From: an uncultured Clostridia bacterium | GTDB taxonomy: Bacteria; Bacillota; Clostridia; TANB77; CAG-508 | Direction: 5' to 3' | Length of the DNA: 64,000 nucleotides | Assembly: GCA_934167495.1 (NCBI GenBank) | Contig: CAKPKP010000001.1 | Location: 1-64,000 of the forward strand | Shown here: positions 35,162 to 43,420 of the stretch, piece after piece | Position numbering within the stretch: the first letter of the stretch is position 1 | How the letters are laid out: each line of letters opens with the position of its first letter | Translations under genes and position numbers: made by a program | Notes under the pieces: model-generated | Seen by the model: the letters and a program-made list of their open reading frames with translations, nothing else | What the model was told of the DNA's origin: nothing | The model's database searches: none

Positions 35162-36154
35162 ATGATAAAAATCGCTTTTTTTGATACAAAGGAATATGAC
35201 AGAAAATTATTTGATAAATATAATGAAGATTATGGATATGAAATAACATATTTAGAATCAAAATTAAATAGTGAAACAGCACCACTTGCTAAAGGATATG
35301 ATGTTGTATGTATATTTGTTAATGATATAGTAGATGAAAAAACAATAGAAATATTAAAAGAATGTAATGTAAAATTAATAGCTCTTCGTTGTGCTGGTTT
35401 TAACAATGTAGATTTAAAACATATAGATGAAAGTATAAAAGTTGTAAGAGTTCCTGCATATTCTCCATATGCAGTTGCAGAACATGCAGCAGCTCTATTA
35501 TTAAGTATAGATAGAAAAGTATATAAAGCATATCAAAGAACAAAAAAATATAACTTTACATTAAATGGATTATTAGGATTTGATATTAACGGAAAAACTG
35601 TTGGTGTAATTGGAACAGGAAAAATAGGAAAAGTATTTATAAAAATAATGAAAGGATTTGGAACTAAAGTTTTAGCATATGATGTATACAAAGATGAAGC
35701 AGCTGCTAAAGAATTAGGTTTTGAATATGTAGAATTAGATGAATTATTAAAAAATTCTGATATAATTTCATTACACTGTCCATTAACAGAACAAACAGAA
35801 AAAATAATAAATGAAGAAACACTTTCAAAAATGAAAGATGGAGTTATTCTTTTAAACACAAGTAGAGGAAAATTAATAGATACAAAAAGCTTAGTAAGTA
35901 AAATGGAAGAAGGAAAAATAGGTGGACTTGGACTAGATGTTTATGAAGGTGAAGGAGATTACTTCTTAAACGATATGTCAAATTCATTTAAAAGAGATCC
36001 TAACTTATCAATTCTTTTATCAATGCCAAATGTAGTTATAACATCACATCAAGCATTCTTTACACAAGAAGCTTTAAATAAAATAGCTCATGATACATTT
36101 TTAAATATAAAAAATATATTTGAAACAGGTAGTTCAGAAAACGAAATTAAATAG
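35162..36154 (+). CDS. ldhA: D-lactate dehydrogenase
   Basis: 330 residues, D-2-hydroxyacid dehydrogenase family; reduces pyruvate to D-lactate with NADH, a fermentative step. VGVIGTGKIGKVFIKI is the Rossmann motif, LNTSRGKLIDT holds the catalytic-region Arg, and SHQAFFTQEAL carries the catalytic His. ALRCAGFNNVDL is characteristic of the LdhA-type subgroup. GGGGG lies 8 bases before ATG. Single-gene unit with its own promoter and terminator. Confidence 0.9.
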   Translation: MIKIAFFDTKEYDRKLFDKYNEDYGYEITYLESKLNSETAPLAKGYDVVCIFVNDIVDEKTIEILKECNVKLIALRCAGFNNVDLKHIDESIKVVRVPAYSPYAVAEHAAALLLSIDRKVYKAYQRTKKYNFTLNGLLGFDINGKTVGVIGTGKIGKVFIKIMKGFGTKVLAYDVYKDEAAAKELGFEYVELDELLKNSDIISLHCPLTEQTEKIINEETLSKMKDGVILLNTSRGKLIDTKSLVSKMEEGKIGGLGLDVYEGEGDYFLNDMSNSFKRDPNLSILLSMPNVVITSHQAFFTQEALNKIAHDTFLNIKNIFETGSSENEIK

Positions 36155-36180
36155 AATGAAATATTAATATATTATGTGAA

Positions 36181-36214
36181 AAAATCTGGAAATTTTTATT
36201 TCCAGATTTTTTTG
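36181..36214 (+). terminator. Intrinsic terminator of ldhA
   Basis: AAAATCTGGAAA / TTTCCAGATTTT (36181-36192, 36199-36210) followed by T-run. Confidence 0.9.
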
Positions 36215-36307
36215 CTTTTTCTATGAAAAAAGAAATTGTCAAAATAATGAATAAAAAACAATCTAAAACAAATAATAAAAATATAGTAAAATAAAAGGAG
36301 GAAAATT

Positions 36308-36862
36308 ATGAAAGCAACAGGCGTAGTAAGAAGAATAGATGATTTAGGTAGAGTTGTTATTCCAAAAGAAATAAGAAAAACATTAAGAATAAAAGAAGGA
36401 GATCCACTAGAAATATTTACAGATAAAGAAGGAGAAGTTATATTAAAAAAATATTCGCCAATTGGAGAACTTTCCGAATTTGCTAATAGCTATGCAGAAA
36501 CTATAGCAAAAACTACAGGACATATAGCATGTATAACAGATAAAGATACTGTAATAGCTGTATCAGGAGGTCCTAAAAAGGAATATTTAGAACAAGATTT
36601 AAGCAAAGAATTAGAAGAAGTAATGGAAAATAAAGAAGTATATACAAGTAAAGAAAATAATGAAATAGCACTACCAGTTACTAAAAACGATAATAAAGAT
36701 AAAATATATAATTCACAAGTAATATACCCTATAATATCTGATGGAGATGTAATAGGAAGTGTAATATTAATGTCAAAAGAACCAAACAAAAAAATGGGAG
36801 ATGTAGAATTTAAAGTTGTTCAATCAGCTGCAGGTTTTTTAGGCAGTCAATTAGAAATATAA
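36308..36862 (+). CDS. spoVT: Stage V sporulation protein T
   Basis: 184 residues: N-terminal AbrB swapped-hairpin DNA-binding domain (RIDDLGRVVIPKEIRKTLRI, about 1-52) and a C-terminal GAF-like domain (about 56-180, ending SAAGFLGSQLEI). SpoVT is a forespore regulator downstream of sigma-G in spore formers, so its presence is direct support for an endospore-forming lineage. The start MKATGVVRR is the family's usual N-terminus; AAGGAGG precedes it. Confidence 0.95.
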   Translation: MKATGVVRRIDDLGRVVIPKEIRKTLRIKEGDPLEIFTDKEGEVILKKYSPIGELSEFANSYAETIAKTTGHIACITDKDTVIAVSGGPKKEYLEQDLSKELEEVMENKEVYTSKENNEIALPVTKNDNKDKIYNSQVIYPIISDGDVIGSVILMSKEPNKKMGDVEFKVVQSAAGFLGSQLEI

Positions 36863-36866
36863 TGAA

Positions 36867-36908
36867 AATACCTCGAAATAATATTTATTATTTTGAGGTA
36901 TTTTTTTG
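36867..36908 (+). terminator. Intrinsic terminator of spoVT
   Basis: AATACCTC...GAGGTATT with an inner AT-rich stem, then T7. Confidence 0.85.
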
Positions 36909-36991
36909 TTTTGTACTGTACTAGTATTGCAATTTATGTAAATTTATAATATAATTTCATATGTTAAAAAGATAAAAAGGAGATATAAAAA

Positions 36992-38752
36992 ATGAAAGCC
37001 ATAGAAATAAGAAATAAATATTTAAAATTTTTTGAAAATCATGGACATAAAATAATAGATTCAGCACCATTAATTCCAGAAAATGATCCTTCAGTATTAT
37101 TTACAACAGCAGGAATGCATCCACTAGTACCATACTTACTAGGAGAAAAGCATCCAGCAGGAAAAAGACTTACAGATTATCAAAAATGTTTAAGAACAGT
37201 AGACATAGATGAAGTAGGAGATAATAGACATCTTACATATTTTGAAATGCTTGGAAATTGGTCTTTAGGAGATTACTTTAAAGAAGAATCAATAAAAATG
37301 AGTTATGAATTTTTAACTAAAGAATTAAACATTCCAGTAGAAAAATTATCTGTAACATGTTTTGCAGGAGACGAAGATGCTCCTAGAGATGAAGTATCTG
37401 CTAAGTGCTGGAGAGAAAATGGAATACCAGAAGAAAGAATATATTACTTCGGAAAAGATAACAACTGGTGGATAGCAGGAGAAGAAGGACCTTGTGGTCC
37501 AGATACAGAAATGTTTTATGATACAGGAAAAGAACCTTGTTCAGATCATTGTGATCCATCATGTGATTGCGGTAAATATGTAGAAATATGGAATAATGTT
37601 TTCATGGAATATTTTAAATCAAAAGATGGAAAATATTCAAAATTAGAGCAAAGAAATGTTGATACTGGTTTAGGATTAGAGAGAATGGCAATGCTTCTTC
37701 AAGGAAAGAAAACTCCATATGAAATAGAGTTATTTGTTCCTACAATGAAAAAACTAGAAGAATTACAAAAAGTAGACAATATAAATAGTAGAAGAATAAT
37801 TGCAGAACATTTACGTTCAAGTATAATGATAATAAGTGATGGTGGTAGACCAAGTAACATAGAAAGAGGATATATTTTAAGAAGATTATTAAGAAGAGCA
37901 ATAAGACACATGAACAAATTATCAATAGACCTAAACGAACTATCAACTCTAATAGACATATGTATAGACACAATGAAAGAAATGTATCCAGAGCTAGTTG
38001 ATAAAAAACAAATAATAAAAGATGTAATTCTAGAAGAAAAAGATAAATTTGTAAGAACTTTACAAAATGGAGAAAAAGAATTTGAAAAAGAAGCTGAAAA
38101 AGCTATAAAATCTGGAAAAAATATTATCGATGGAAAAATAGTATTTAATTTATATGAGACATATGGTTTCCCAATGGAAATGACAGTAGAGTTAGCAAAA
38201 GAAAAAGGATTAGAAGTTGATACAAAATCTTTTGATGAATTATTTAAAGAACACCAAGAAAAATCTAGAATGGGAAGTGAAGCTAAATTTAAAGGTGGAC
38301 TTGCAGGACAAACAGAAAATACTATAGCATATCACACAGCAACACATTTATTACATAAGGCACTTCAAATAGTTCTAGGTGAGCATGCAAAACAAAAAGG
38401 TTCTAATATTACAGATGAAAGATTAAGATTCGATTTTTCACATCCACAAAAAGTAACACCAGAAGAATTACAAAAAGTTGAAGATATAGTTAATGAACAA
38501 ATAAAAAGAGATTTAAAAGTTACATGTGAAGAAATGACATTAGAAGAAGCAAAAAATAGCGGAGCAATAGGTCTTTTTGAAAATAAATATGGTGAAAAAG
38601 TAAAAGTATATACAATAGGAGATTTTAGTAAAGAAATTTGTGGAGGACCTCATGTTGAGCATACAGGAGTACTTGGAAAATTTAAAATAAAGAAAGAAGA
38701 AGCTTCATCATCAGGAGTTCGTAGAATAAAGGCTATATTAATTAAAGAATAA
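36992..38752 (+). CDS. alaS: Alanyl-tRNA synthetase lacking the C-terminal C-Ala domain
   Basis: 586 residues. It has the class II core (FTTAGMHPLVPYLLGEK; TYFEMLGNWSLGDYFKEES; GLGLERMAMLLQG), a Cys-rich segment (PCSDHCDPSCDCGKY), the tRNA-recognition helices and the editing domain (HTATHLLHKAL and CGGPHVEHT), then ends. Typical AlaRS is about 870 residues with a C-terminal oligomerisation/C-Ala domain; here a normal stop follows the editing domain with no remnant downstream. The motif style resembles the short AlaRS of Patescibacteria (recollection, not a search). AAGGAG precedes ATG. The HIT gene follows 18 bases on. Confidence 0.9.
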   Translation: MKAIEIRNKYLKFFENHGHKIIDSAPLIPENDPSVLFTTAGMHPLVPYLLGEKHPAGKRLTDYQKCLRTVDIDEVGDNRHLTYFEMLGNWSLGDYFKEESIKMSYEFLTKELNIPVEKLSVTCFAGDEDAPRDEVSAKCWRENGIPEERIYYFGKDNNWWIAGEEGPCGPDTEMFYDTGKEPCSDHCDPSCDCGKYVEIWNNVFMEYFKSKDGKYSKLEQRNVDTGLGLERMAMLLQGKKTPYEIELFVPTMKKLEELQKVDNINSRRIIAEHLRSSIMIISDGGRPSNIERGYILRRLLRRAIRHMNKLSIDLNELSTLIDICIDTMKEMYPELVDKKQIIKDVILEEKDKFVRTLQNGEKEFEKEAEKAIKSGKNIIDGKIVFNLYETYGFPMEMTVELAKEKGLEVDTKSFDELFKEHQEKSRMGSEAKFKGGLAGQTENTIAYHTATHLLHKALQIVLGEHAKQKGSNITDERLRFDFSHPQKVTPEELQKVEDIVNEQIKRDLKVTCEEMTLEEAKNSGAIGLFENKYGEKVKVYTIGDFSKEICGGPHVEHTGVLGKFKIKKEEASSSGVRRIKAILIKE

Positions 38753-38770
38753 ATTAAAAGGAGTCAAAAA

Positions 38771-39115
38771 ATGAGTGATTGTATATTTTGTAAAATAATA
38801 AATAAAGAAATACCATCTACAATAGTTTATGAAGATGAGAAAATAATTGCATTTAAAGACATTAATCCAGTAGCACCTGTACATGTATTAGTAATTCCTA
38901 AAAAACATATTACATCATTAATAGAATTAGAAGATGAGGATAAAAATATTATTGGAGATATTTATTTAGTTATAAATAAGATTGCAAAAGAACTAGGAAT
39001 AGCAGAAAAAGGTTTTAGAGTAATAGTAAATTGCGGAGAAGATGGAGGACAAGAAGTTAAACATTTACATTTTCATTTAATAGGTGGAGAAAAGCTAGGA
39101 ACAAAGATTGCATAA
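38771..39115 (+). CDS. HIT-family nucleotide hydrolase (HinT-like)
   Basis: 114 residues, complete. CIFCKIINKEIPS at the N-terminus, VLVIPKKHITS and the histidine triad HLHFHLIGG at the C-terminus. HinT enzymes hydrolyse AMP-lysine and similar phosphoramidates, including by-products of aminoacyl-AMP, which suits a position directly behind alaS. AGGAG lies 7 bases before ATG; same transcript. Confidence 0.93.
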   Translation: MSDCIFCKIINKEIPSTIVYEDEKIIAFKDINPVAPVHVLVIPKKHITSLIELEDEDKNIIGDIYLVINKIAKELGIAEKGFRVIVNCGEDGGQEVKHLHFHLIGGEKLGTKIA

Positions 39116-39205
39116 TTTATTTTTGTAAATATATAGAAAAAAATTTCTAAATATGTTATAATATAAAAGATAGAGTAATATATTTTAGAAAAGGAGATTT
39201 GTGAT

Positions 39206-39926
39206 ATGAATAATTTTGAGAGTAAATATGCAAATGTTCTAACAATAATATTAGTAGTAGTTATTATAGCAATATTAGTATTATTAGGTATTTTTGGATA
39301 CAATATATATAAAGATAAAAAAATTGATGATGATCGGACAACAAGCTATAAATGAATTTGACAGAAAAACAAATAAGAATAAAAATACAACAAATACAAC
39401 AAACACAGCAAGTAATACTACATCAAATGTTAATATAAATGATATATTAGGTGATAATAATACAGTAAATGACGATAACCAAGGAAATGATAATCAATCT
39501 AGTAGCTCAGAAAAAGTGTATTTCCCTGGAACACATTATGAAGTTATGGGAAAAATAAATATTCCTAAAACAAATGTAAATCTTCCTATATTGGAAAAAG
39601 TAACACCTGATTCATTAGCTTCATCAGTTGCTATACTATATGGAGTTGGATTAAATGTACCAGGAAATACAACAATAGTAGGACACAATTATAGAAATGG
39701 AAAATTTTTCTCTAATAATAATAAATTATCTAATGGAGACAGGATTATAATAACAGATAAAACTGGAACTGCAATTACATACATAATATATGAAATGTTT
39801 TATGCATTACCAAGTGAAGCAGACTATATGCTAAGAGATACAGAAGGATTTAGAGAAATATCTTTATCAACATGTAATGAAGATTCAAGTGAAAGACTTG
39901 TAATTTTAGCAAGAGAACAACAATAA
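39206..39926 (+). CDS. Sortase (class D-like) interrupted by one extra base at CGG
   Basis: From ATG 39206 (AAGGAG upstream) the first frame encodes a membrane anchor (LTIILVVVIIAILVLLGIFG) up to KIDDD, then CGG and five more codons before a stop. Omitting C39335 joins it to the second frame, GQQAINEFDRKTN, a Thr/Asn-rich linker, and a sortase domain with His in TIVGHNYRNGKFF, Cys in ISLSTCNEDSS and Arg in ERLVILARE. The joined protein is 239 residues, normal for a sortase. The second frame has no RBS or ATG of its own at the right place. No sorting-signal protein is adjacent. Confidence 0.82.
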
Positions 39927-39957
39927 AAAATAAAAGTAAAAAAATTTACAAAACATA

Positions 39958-39986
39958 TTGACAAATAAAACTTTATAGATTAAAAT
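39958..39986 (+). promoter_or_regulatory. Promoter of the tRNA pair
   Basis: TTGACA (39958-39963), 17-base spacer, TAAAAT (39981-39986), 39 bases before tRNA-His. Confidence 0.7.
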
Positions 39987-40024
39987 AGAGTAGCACTGTA
40001 AAGTATAGCAGTGCTACAAAATAT

Positions 40025-40102
40025 GGTGGATGTGGCGTAGTTGGTTAACGCGCCAGTTTGTGGCACTGGAGATCGTGGGTTCGAGTCCCATCTTCCACCC
40101 CA
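40025..40102 (+). tRNA. tRNA-His (anticodon GTG)
   Basis: Cloverleaf with the extra 5' G (-1) opposite C73, anticodon stem CCAGT/ACTGG around TTGTGGC, T-arm GTGGG-TTCGAGT-CCCAT and encoded CCA. One T-T mismatch in the acceptor stem. Confidence 0.93.
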
Positions 40103-40114
40103 TTAAAATAATAT

Positions 40115-40190
40115 TGGGCTGTAGCCAAGCGGTAAGGCACCAGACTTTGACTCTGGCATTCCGGTAGTTCGAATCTACCCAGCCCAGCCA
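40115..40190 (+). tRNA. tRNA-Gln (anticodon TTG)
   Basis: Acceptor TGGGCTG/CAGCCCA, anticodon stem CCAGA/TCTGG around CTTTGAC, T-loop TTCGAAT, encoded CCA. It is 12 bases behind tRNA-His, in one transcript. Confidence 0.95.
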
Positions 40191-40200
40191 AGCAGACGAA

Positions 40201-40252
40201 AAACAAACTTTTACATCTTTTTATTAAGATTGTAAAAGTTTGTTTATTTTTT
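40201..40252 (+). terminator. Intrinsic terminator of the tRNA transcript
   Basis: AAACAAACTTTTAC / GTAAAAGTTTGTTT with inner pairing, followed by ATTTTTTG. Confidence 0.85.
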
Positions 40253-40384
40253 GTATTACATAAACGGAAATATATAACTATAATAAAATAATGAAATTTG
40301 TAAAAAATAAGATAAAGTATTAACCTAATAATATATAATAAATATAATAAATGAGGGAGAAAGCAAAAAATAAAATAAATAATA

Positions 40385-40413
40385 TTGACATACATAAAAG
40401 CGTACGCTATAAT
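40385..40413 (+). promoter_or_regulatory. Toxin-antitoxin promoter with palindromic operator
   Basis: TTGACA (40385-40390), 17-base spacer, TATAAT (40408-40413). The perfect palindrome AGCGTACGCT (40399-40408) sits between the boxes, where a bound antitoxin would block polymerase. Confidence 0.75.
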
Positions 40414-40428
40414 AAAAATAGGAGAGTG

Positions 40429-40683
40429 ATGAAAATGACTAATGTTAATATAACGAATTTTAGAAAAAATATTTATGATATGATAGAAAAAACTATAGAA
40501 TATAATGAGCCACTTAATATTGTGACTAAAAAAGGTAATGCAATAGTATTATCAGAAGAAGATTATAATAGTCTAATTGAAACATTGTATATTTCATCAG
40601 TACCAAATATGAAAGAAGAAATAATAAAAAGAGCTAATGATGAAAATGACGAATTTGTAGATGAAGATGAGGTGGAGTGGTAA
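40429..40683 (+). CDS. yefM: YefM/Phd-type antitoxin
   Basis: 84 residues. The N-terminal half is the Phd/YefM DNA-binding domain (TNFRKNIYDMIEKTIEYNEP then IVTKKGNAIVLSEEDYNSL), the acidic C-terminus (NDENDEFVDEDEVEW) is the toxin-wrapping tail. Start uncertain: ATG 40429 is 4 bases after AGGAG and ATG 40435 is 10 bases after. It is co-transcribed with the toxin, whose GTG follows its stop directly, and probably represses its own promoter through the palindrome at 40399-40408. Confidence 0.88.
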   Translation: MKMTNVNITNFRKNIYDMIEKTIEYNEPLNIVTKKGNAIVLSEEDYNSLIETLYISSVPNMKEEIIKRANDENDEFVDEDEVEW

Positions 40684-40950
40684 GTGTATAAAATTCAATA
40701 TCACAAAAAGGCAGTAAAAGAAATTGAAAAATTGAAAATGAACAAATTAGATAGTAAAGTTAAAAAATTAATAGATATAATTAAAGAAAATCCATATCAA
40801 AACCCACCACCTTATGAAAAATTAACAGGAGATTTAAAAGATTATTATTCGAGAAGAATCAATATACAACATAGATTAATTTACCAAGTAATTGAAAAAG
40901 AAAATACTGTTCGAATTTTAAGTATGTGGACGCACTATGAAAATGTATAA
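40684..40950 (+). CDS. yoeB: Txe/YoeB-type mRNA interferase toxin
   Basis: 88 residues, the normal YoeB length. HKKAVKEIEKLK at the N-terminus and the conserved end YSRRINIQHRLIYQV then RILSMWTHYENV, where Arg, His and Tyr contribute to ribosome-dependent mRNA cleavage. Starts at GTG immediately after the antitoxin stop, with GAGGTGGAG inside that gene as RBS, so the toxin is translationally coupled to its antidote. Confidence 0.9.
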   Translation: MYKIQYHKKAVKEIEKLKMNKLDSKVKKLIDIIKENPYQNPPPYEKLTGDLKDYYSRRINIQHRLIYQVIEKENTVRILSMWTHYENV

Positions 40951-40991
40951 AATTTATAGTTTATTTTTGGAATAGAATGTGTGCAACCAAT

Positions 40992-41026
40992 AAAAGACTT
41001 TCAAAAAAGTTGAAAGTCTTTTTTCT
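40992..41026 (+). terminator. Intrinsic terminator of the toxin-antitoxin operon
   Basis: AAAGACTTTCAA / TTGAAAGTCTTT with a short loop, then T-run. Confidence 0.85.
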
Positions 41027-41036
41027 TTTCCTATTA

Positions 41037-41077
41037 GACAAAAAAAGACCTTGCAATTTTAATATAAATTGCAAGGT
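41037..41077 (-). terminator. Intrinsic terminator of the DUF692-like gene
   Basis: On the minus strand, CCTTGCAATTT/AAATTGCAAGG followed by TCTTTTTTT. It faces the toxin-antitoxin terminator. Confidence 0.85.
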
Positions 41078-41094
41078 TAATGTTTTGATGAAGT

Positions 41095-42102
41095 TTAACA
41101 TTCTTTCAAAGAGGTGAAAACTTTTTCAATATTAGCATTACTGCATTCAAAAGTAAGCTCGCTTGAAATAATGCTTTCAGCCTTTTCAAGAGGAATGTTT
41201 GAGTTTACAGAGCACCAGGTAAGAAGAGCTTCACGAACGTAGTCAAATGTTGTAAGTTTAATTCCGTAATCTTTATGATAAGCGATTTCGTTACTTATTT
41301 TTTCAACATTAGGACAAAGTTTTAAAACTTCACGTAAAGTGTTTAACTCATCTATAGTGCTATTGACATGAGGGTCTAAATTTTCATTGTCAAGAAACTC
41401 TATGCTTTCCCGAGAAAGCAAATCCTTTTGTCTGCCACAACCGGATACATGAATGATCTTTATGGCTTTCCGGTTTAAGTCGTTTACATAGTCGGAAAAA
41501 GAATAGTCACTTTTCAGTGTATTCACTTCCATGAACTTTGCTGCTATTCTTGAATGACATAAGTCTAATACAAGACCATCTAAGCCGTTTTCAAATCCAG
41601 AAACCTTTAAAGTATGGTTGATAAAGCTCGGAACAGTAGTTCTTGGATCGAAGTAAAAAGGAAATATTCCTTCTCCACAAATTGTAGGATTCTTTCCAGT
41701 AAAGTGAAAGATGGTTTCGCGTATCTTGGATAAATTACCAAGAAGAATTTCGTCGAAGTCTTTCTGATATGTGACAGTGGAAGGAAGTTTTTTTGAACTT
41801 GCTCCTATGTGTGAGGAAAAATTCCAAGCACCAGGAAGATTTAAATACTTTTCAAGGTTTGCAAAATCAGATATGTGATCTGCAAAATGCGGATCATGCA
41901 ACTGACCTGTGATGCCATTCCAACCATGATTGTCAACATTACACTTAAGTAATTCGACAGTTTTAATAAGACTTTCGTTTTCTTCTGTAGAAGCGCCTGT
42001 TCCAGGGAATTTTACCCCATAAATAATGCCGTTTCCACAAAGAGTTTCATATACCCGTGTTGGGATATGAGAGATGTAATTAACAAATACTTTTGCTTTC
42101 AT
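41095..42102 (-). CDS. TIM-barrel metal enzyme, DUF692/MNIO-like
   Basis: 335 residues. Potential metal ligands fall in the order seen in DUF692 multinuclear iron oxygenases: SSHIGASS, ICGEGIFPF, GLVLDLCHSR, KIIHVSGCG, DPHVNST and ISNEIAYH. MNIO enzymes modify ribosomal peptides (MbnB, TglH), but they need a partner protein and a Cys-rich precursor and neither is visible here. A sugar-phosphate isomerase/AP-endonuclease-2 fold is the main alternative. ATG with GAAAGGA upstream. Composition is unlike the neighbours, with three in-frame CGG codons (41412, 41472 and 42057, descending), so it is probably acquired. Confidence 0.5.
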   Translation of the reverse strand: MKAKVFVNYISHIPTRVYETLCGNGIIYGVKFPGTGASTEENESLIKTVELLKCNVDNHGWNGITGQLHDPHFADHISDFANLEKYLNLPGAWNFSSHIGASSKKLPSTVTYQKDFDEILLGNLSKIRETIFHFTGKNPTICGEGIFPFYFDPRTTVPSFINHTLKVSGFENGLDGLVLDLCHSRIAAKFMEVNTLKSDYSFSDYVNDLNRKAIKIIHVSGCGRQKDLLSRESIEFLDNENLDPHVNSTIDELNTLREVLKLCPNVEKISNEIAYHKDYGIKLTTFDYVREALLTWCSVNSNIPLEKAESIISSELTFECSNANIEKVFTSLKEC

Positions 42103-42376
42103 AATGTGCAGTCCTTTCTCAAAAACACGTATAATTTTTCAAAACATTTTGTGCATAATAATTTAAAAAACTTTATTGGAATGTTACATAGGTAAAATGC
42201 AACAAAATATCAAATTAAAATGACTTCAAAAAGTTATATATATATTATAACATAATTCGAGCTAAAAATCAAAATTTGGGGCAAATGGCGTTATAACAAA
42301 GCTAAAATGTAAAATAATATCAATTTTTGTAAAGTAAAGTTTAATTGGTAATATAATAGTAAATTCCCAAAAATAT

Positions 42377-43238
42377 TTATTTTGCTAATAATTTTATTTG
42401 CTCCATATTATCATAAGCGTATTTGTATCCTAATGAGTATAATTCATCAATCTTTTTAATATCTAATAAAGATATATTTTCAGTTTTAATTTTTAGTAAA
42501 TAATCTGCATTAAACAATTCATAATTAGAAAGTTCATGGCATAAAATTTCAAAAGAATTAGATAGAACGTCTATAATATTAACACAGCATTTTGGATTTA
42601 CATCTTTATCGAAAATTACGCTTAAAACTTTATCAGCTCCCATTTCTTTAGTACCTTTCCATGGTACGTTTTCTCTAGTGCCTCCATCAATTAATTCCGT
42701 GTTTTTATATTTGCATGGAGAGAATATTCCAGGATAGCTACAACTTGCTCTTACTGCTTTTCCTATATTAATATTATCTGAGTAGATTATTTCGTCTGAG
42801 AAAGAAGTTCTTTTTAGTTTAGAAACAAAAAAATATATTTTTCCAGTATGTAAATCAATGCATGGAATAAGAAGTGGCATTTTTATATCAGAGATATTAC
42901 TAATATTTTTTTTAGAGCAAGATTCATTAATTATTTTTTCAATTGTGATACCACTATTTAATCCATTTATTATTAATTGTCTTTTGAATATTAAACCATA
43001 TATACATTTTATAATATTTCTAAAATCTACATATTTGATTTTATGAGCATATTTTTTAAATATTGAATATATTTCATCTGATGAGTAACCGACTAGCATA
43101 AAGAGCTGCTACAATACTTCCAGAAGAAGTTCCGGAAATATAATCAATTTTAATATTATTTTCTTCTAAAGCTTTTATAACACCAACATGTGCGGCACCT
43201 TTTACACCACCACCTGAAAGACATAATCCAAAACTCAT
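42377..43238 (-). CDS. Patatin-like phospholipase interrupted by one extra base at CGG
   Basis: From ATG 43238 (GGAGG upstream) the first frame encodes the oxyanion loop LSGGGVKGAAHVGVIKAL and the nucleophile motif SGTSSGSIVAALYAS, then CGG and a stop five codons on. Omitting one C (minus strand, base 43091) restores ALYASGYSSDEIYSIF and runs through the catalytic Asp motif LIDGGTRENVP to 42377: 286 residues, a normal patatin length. Ser in GTSSG and Asp in DGG form the dyad of lipid acyl hydrolases. The downstream frame has no RBS of its own. Confidence 0.85.
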
Positions 43239-43353
43239 AAAAAGACCTCCAACTTTAAAATAATTTATAATATACTATATGTAAGAAAAATAAAATTGCT
43301 AGTAAAATGGGGAAAAAACAAAAATACAATTTACAAATATTAACAATTATGAA

Positions 43354-43382
43354 TTGACAAATATTAGAAAAAGTATTATAAT
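43354..43382 (+). promoter_or_regulatory. Consensus promoter of the GNAT gene
   Basis: TTGACA (43354-43359), 17-base spacer, TATAAT (43377-43382). Confidence 0.75.
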
Positions 43383-43420
43383 AATATTATTCTTAAATTT
43401 ATTGAAAAGGGGTTGCATCT

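Noticed and set aside
39294..39926. Catalytic sortase frame as a separate gene starting at TTG 39294
   Set aside because: No ribosome-binding site, the start would lie in the membrane anchor of the other frame, and skipping one C gives a normal sortase.
42103..42376. RiPP precursor next to the DUF692-like gene
   Set aside because: I looked on both strands for a short Cys-rich frame with an RBS and found none.
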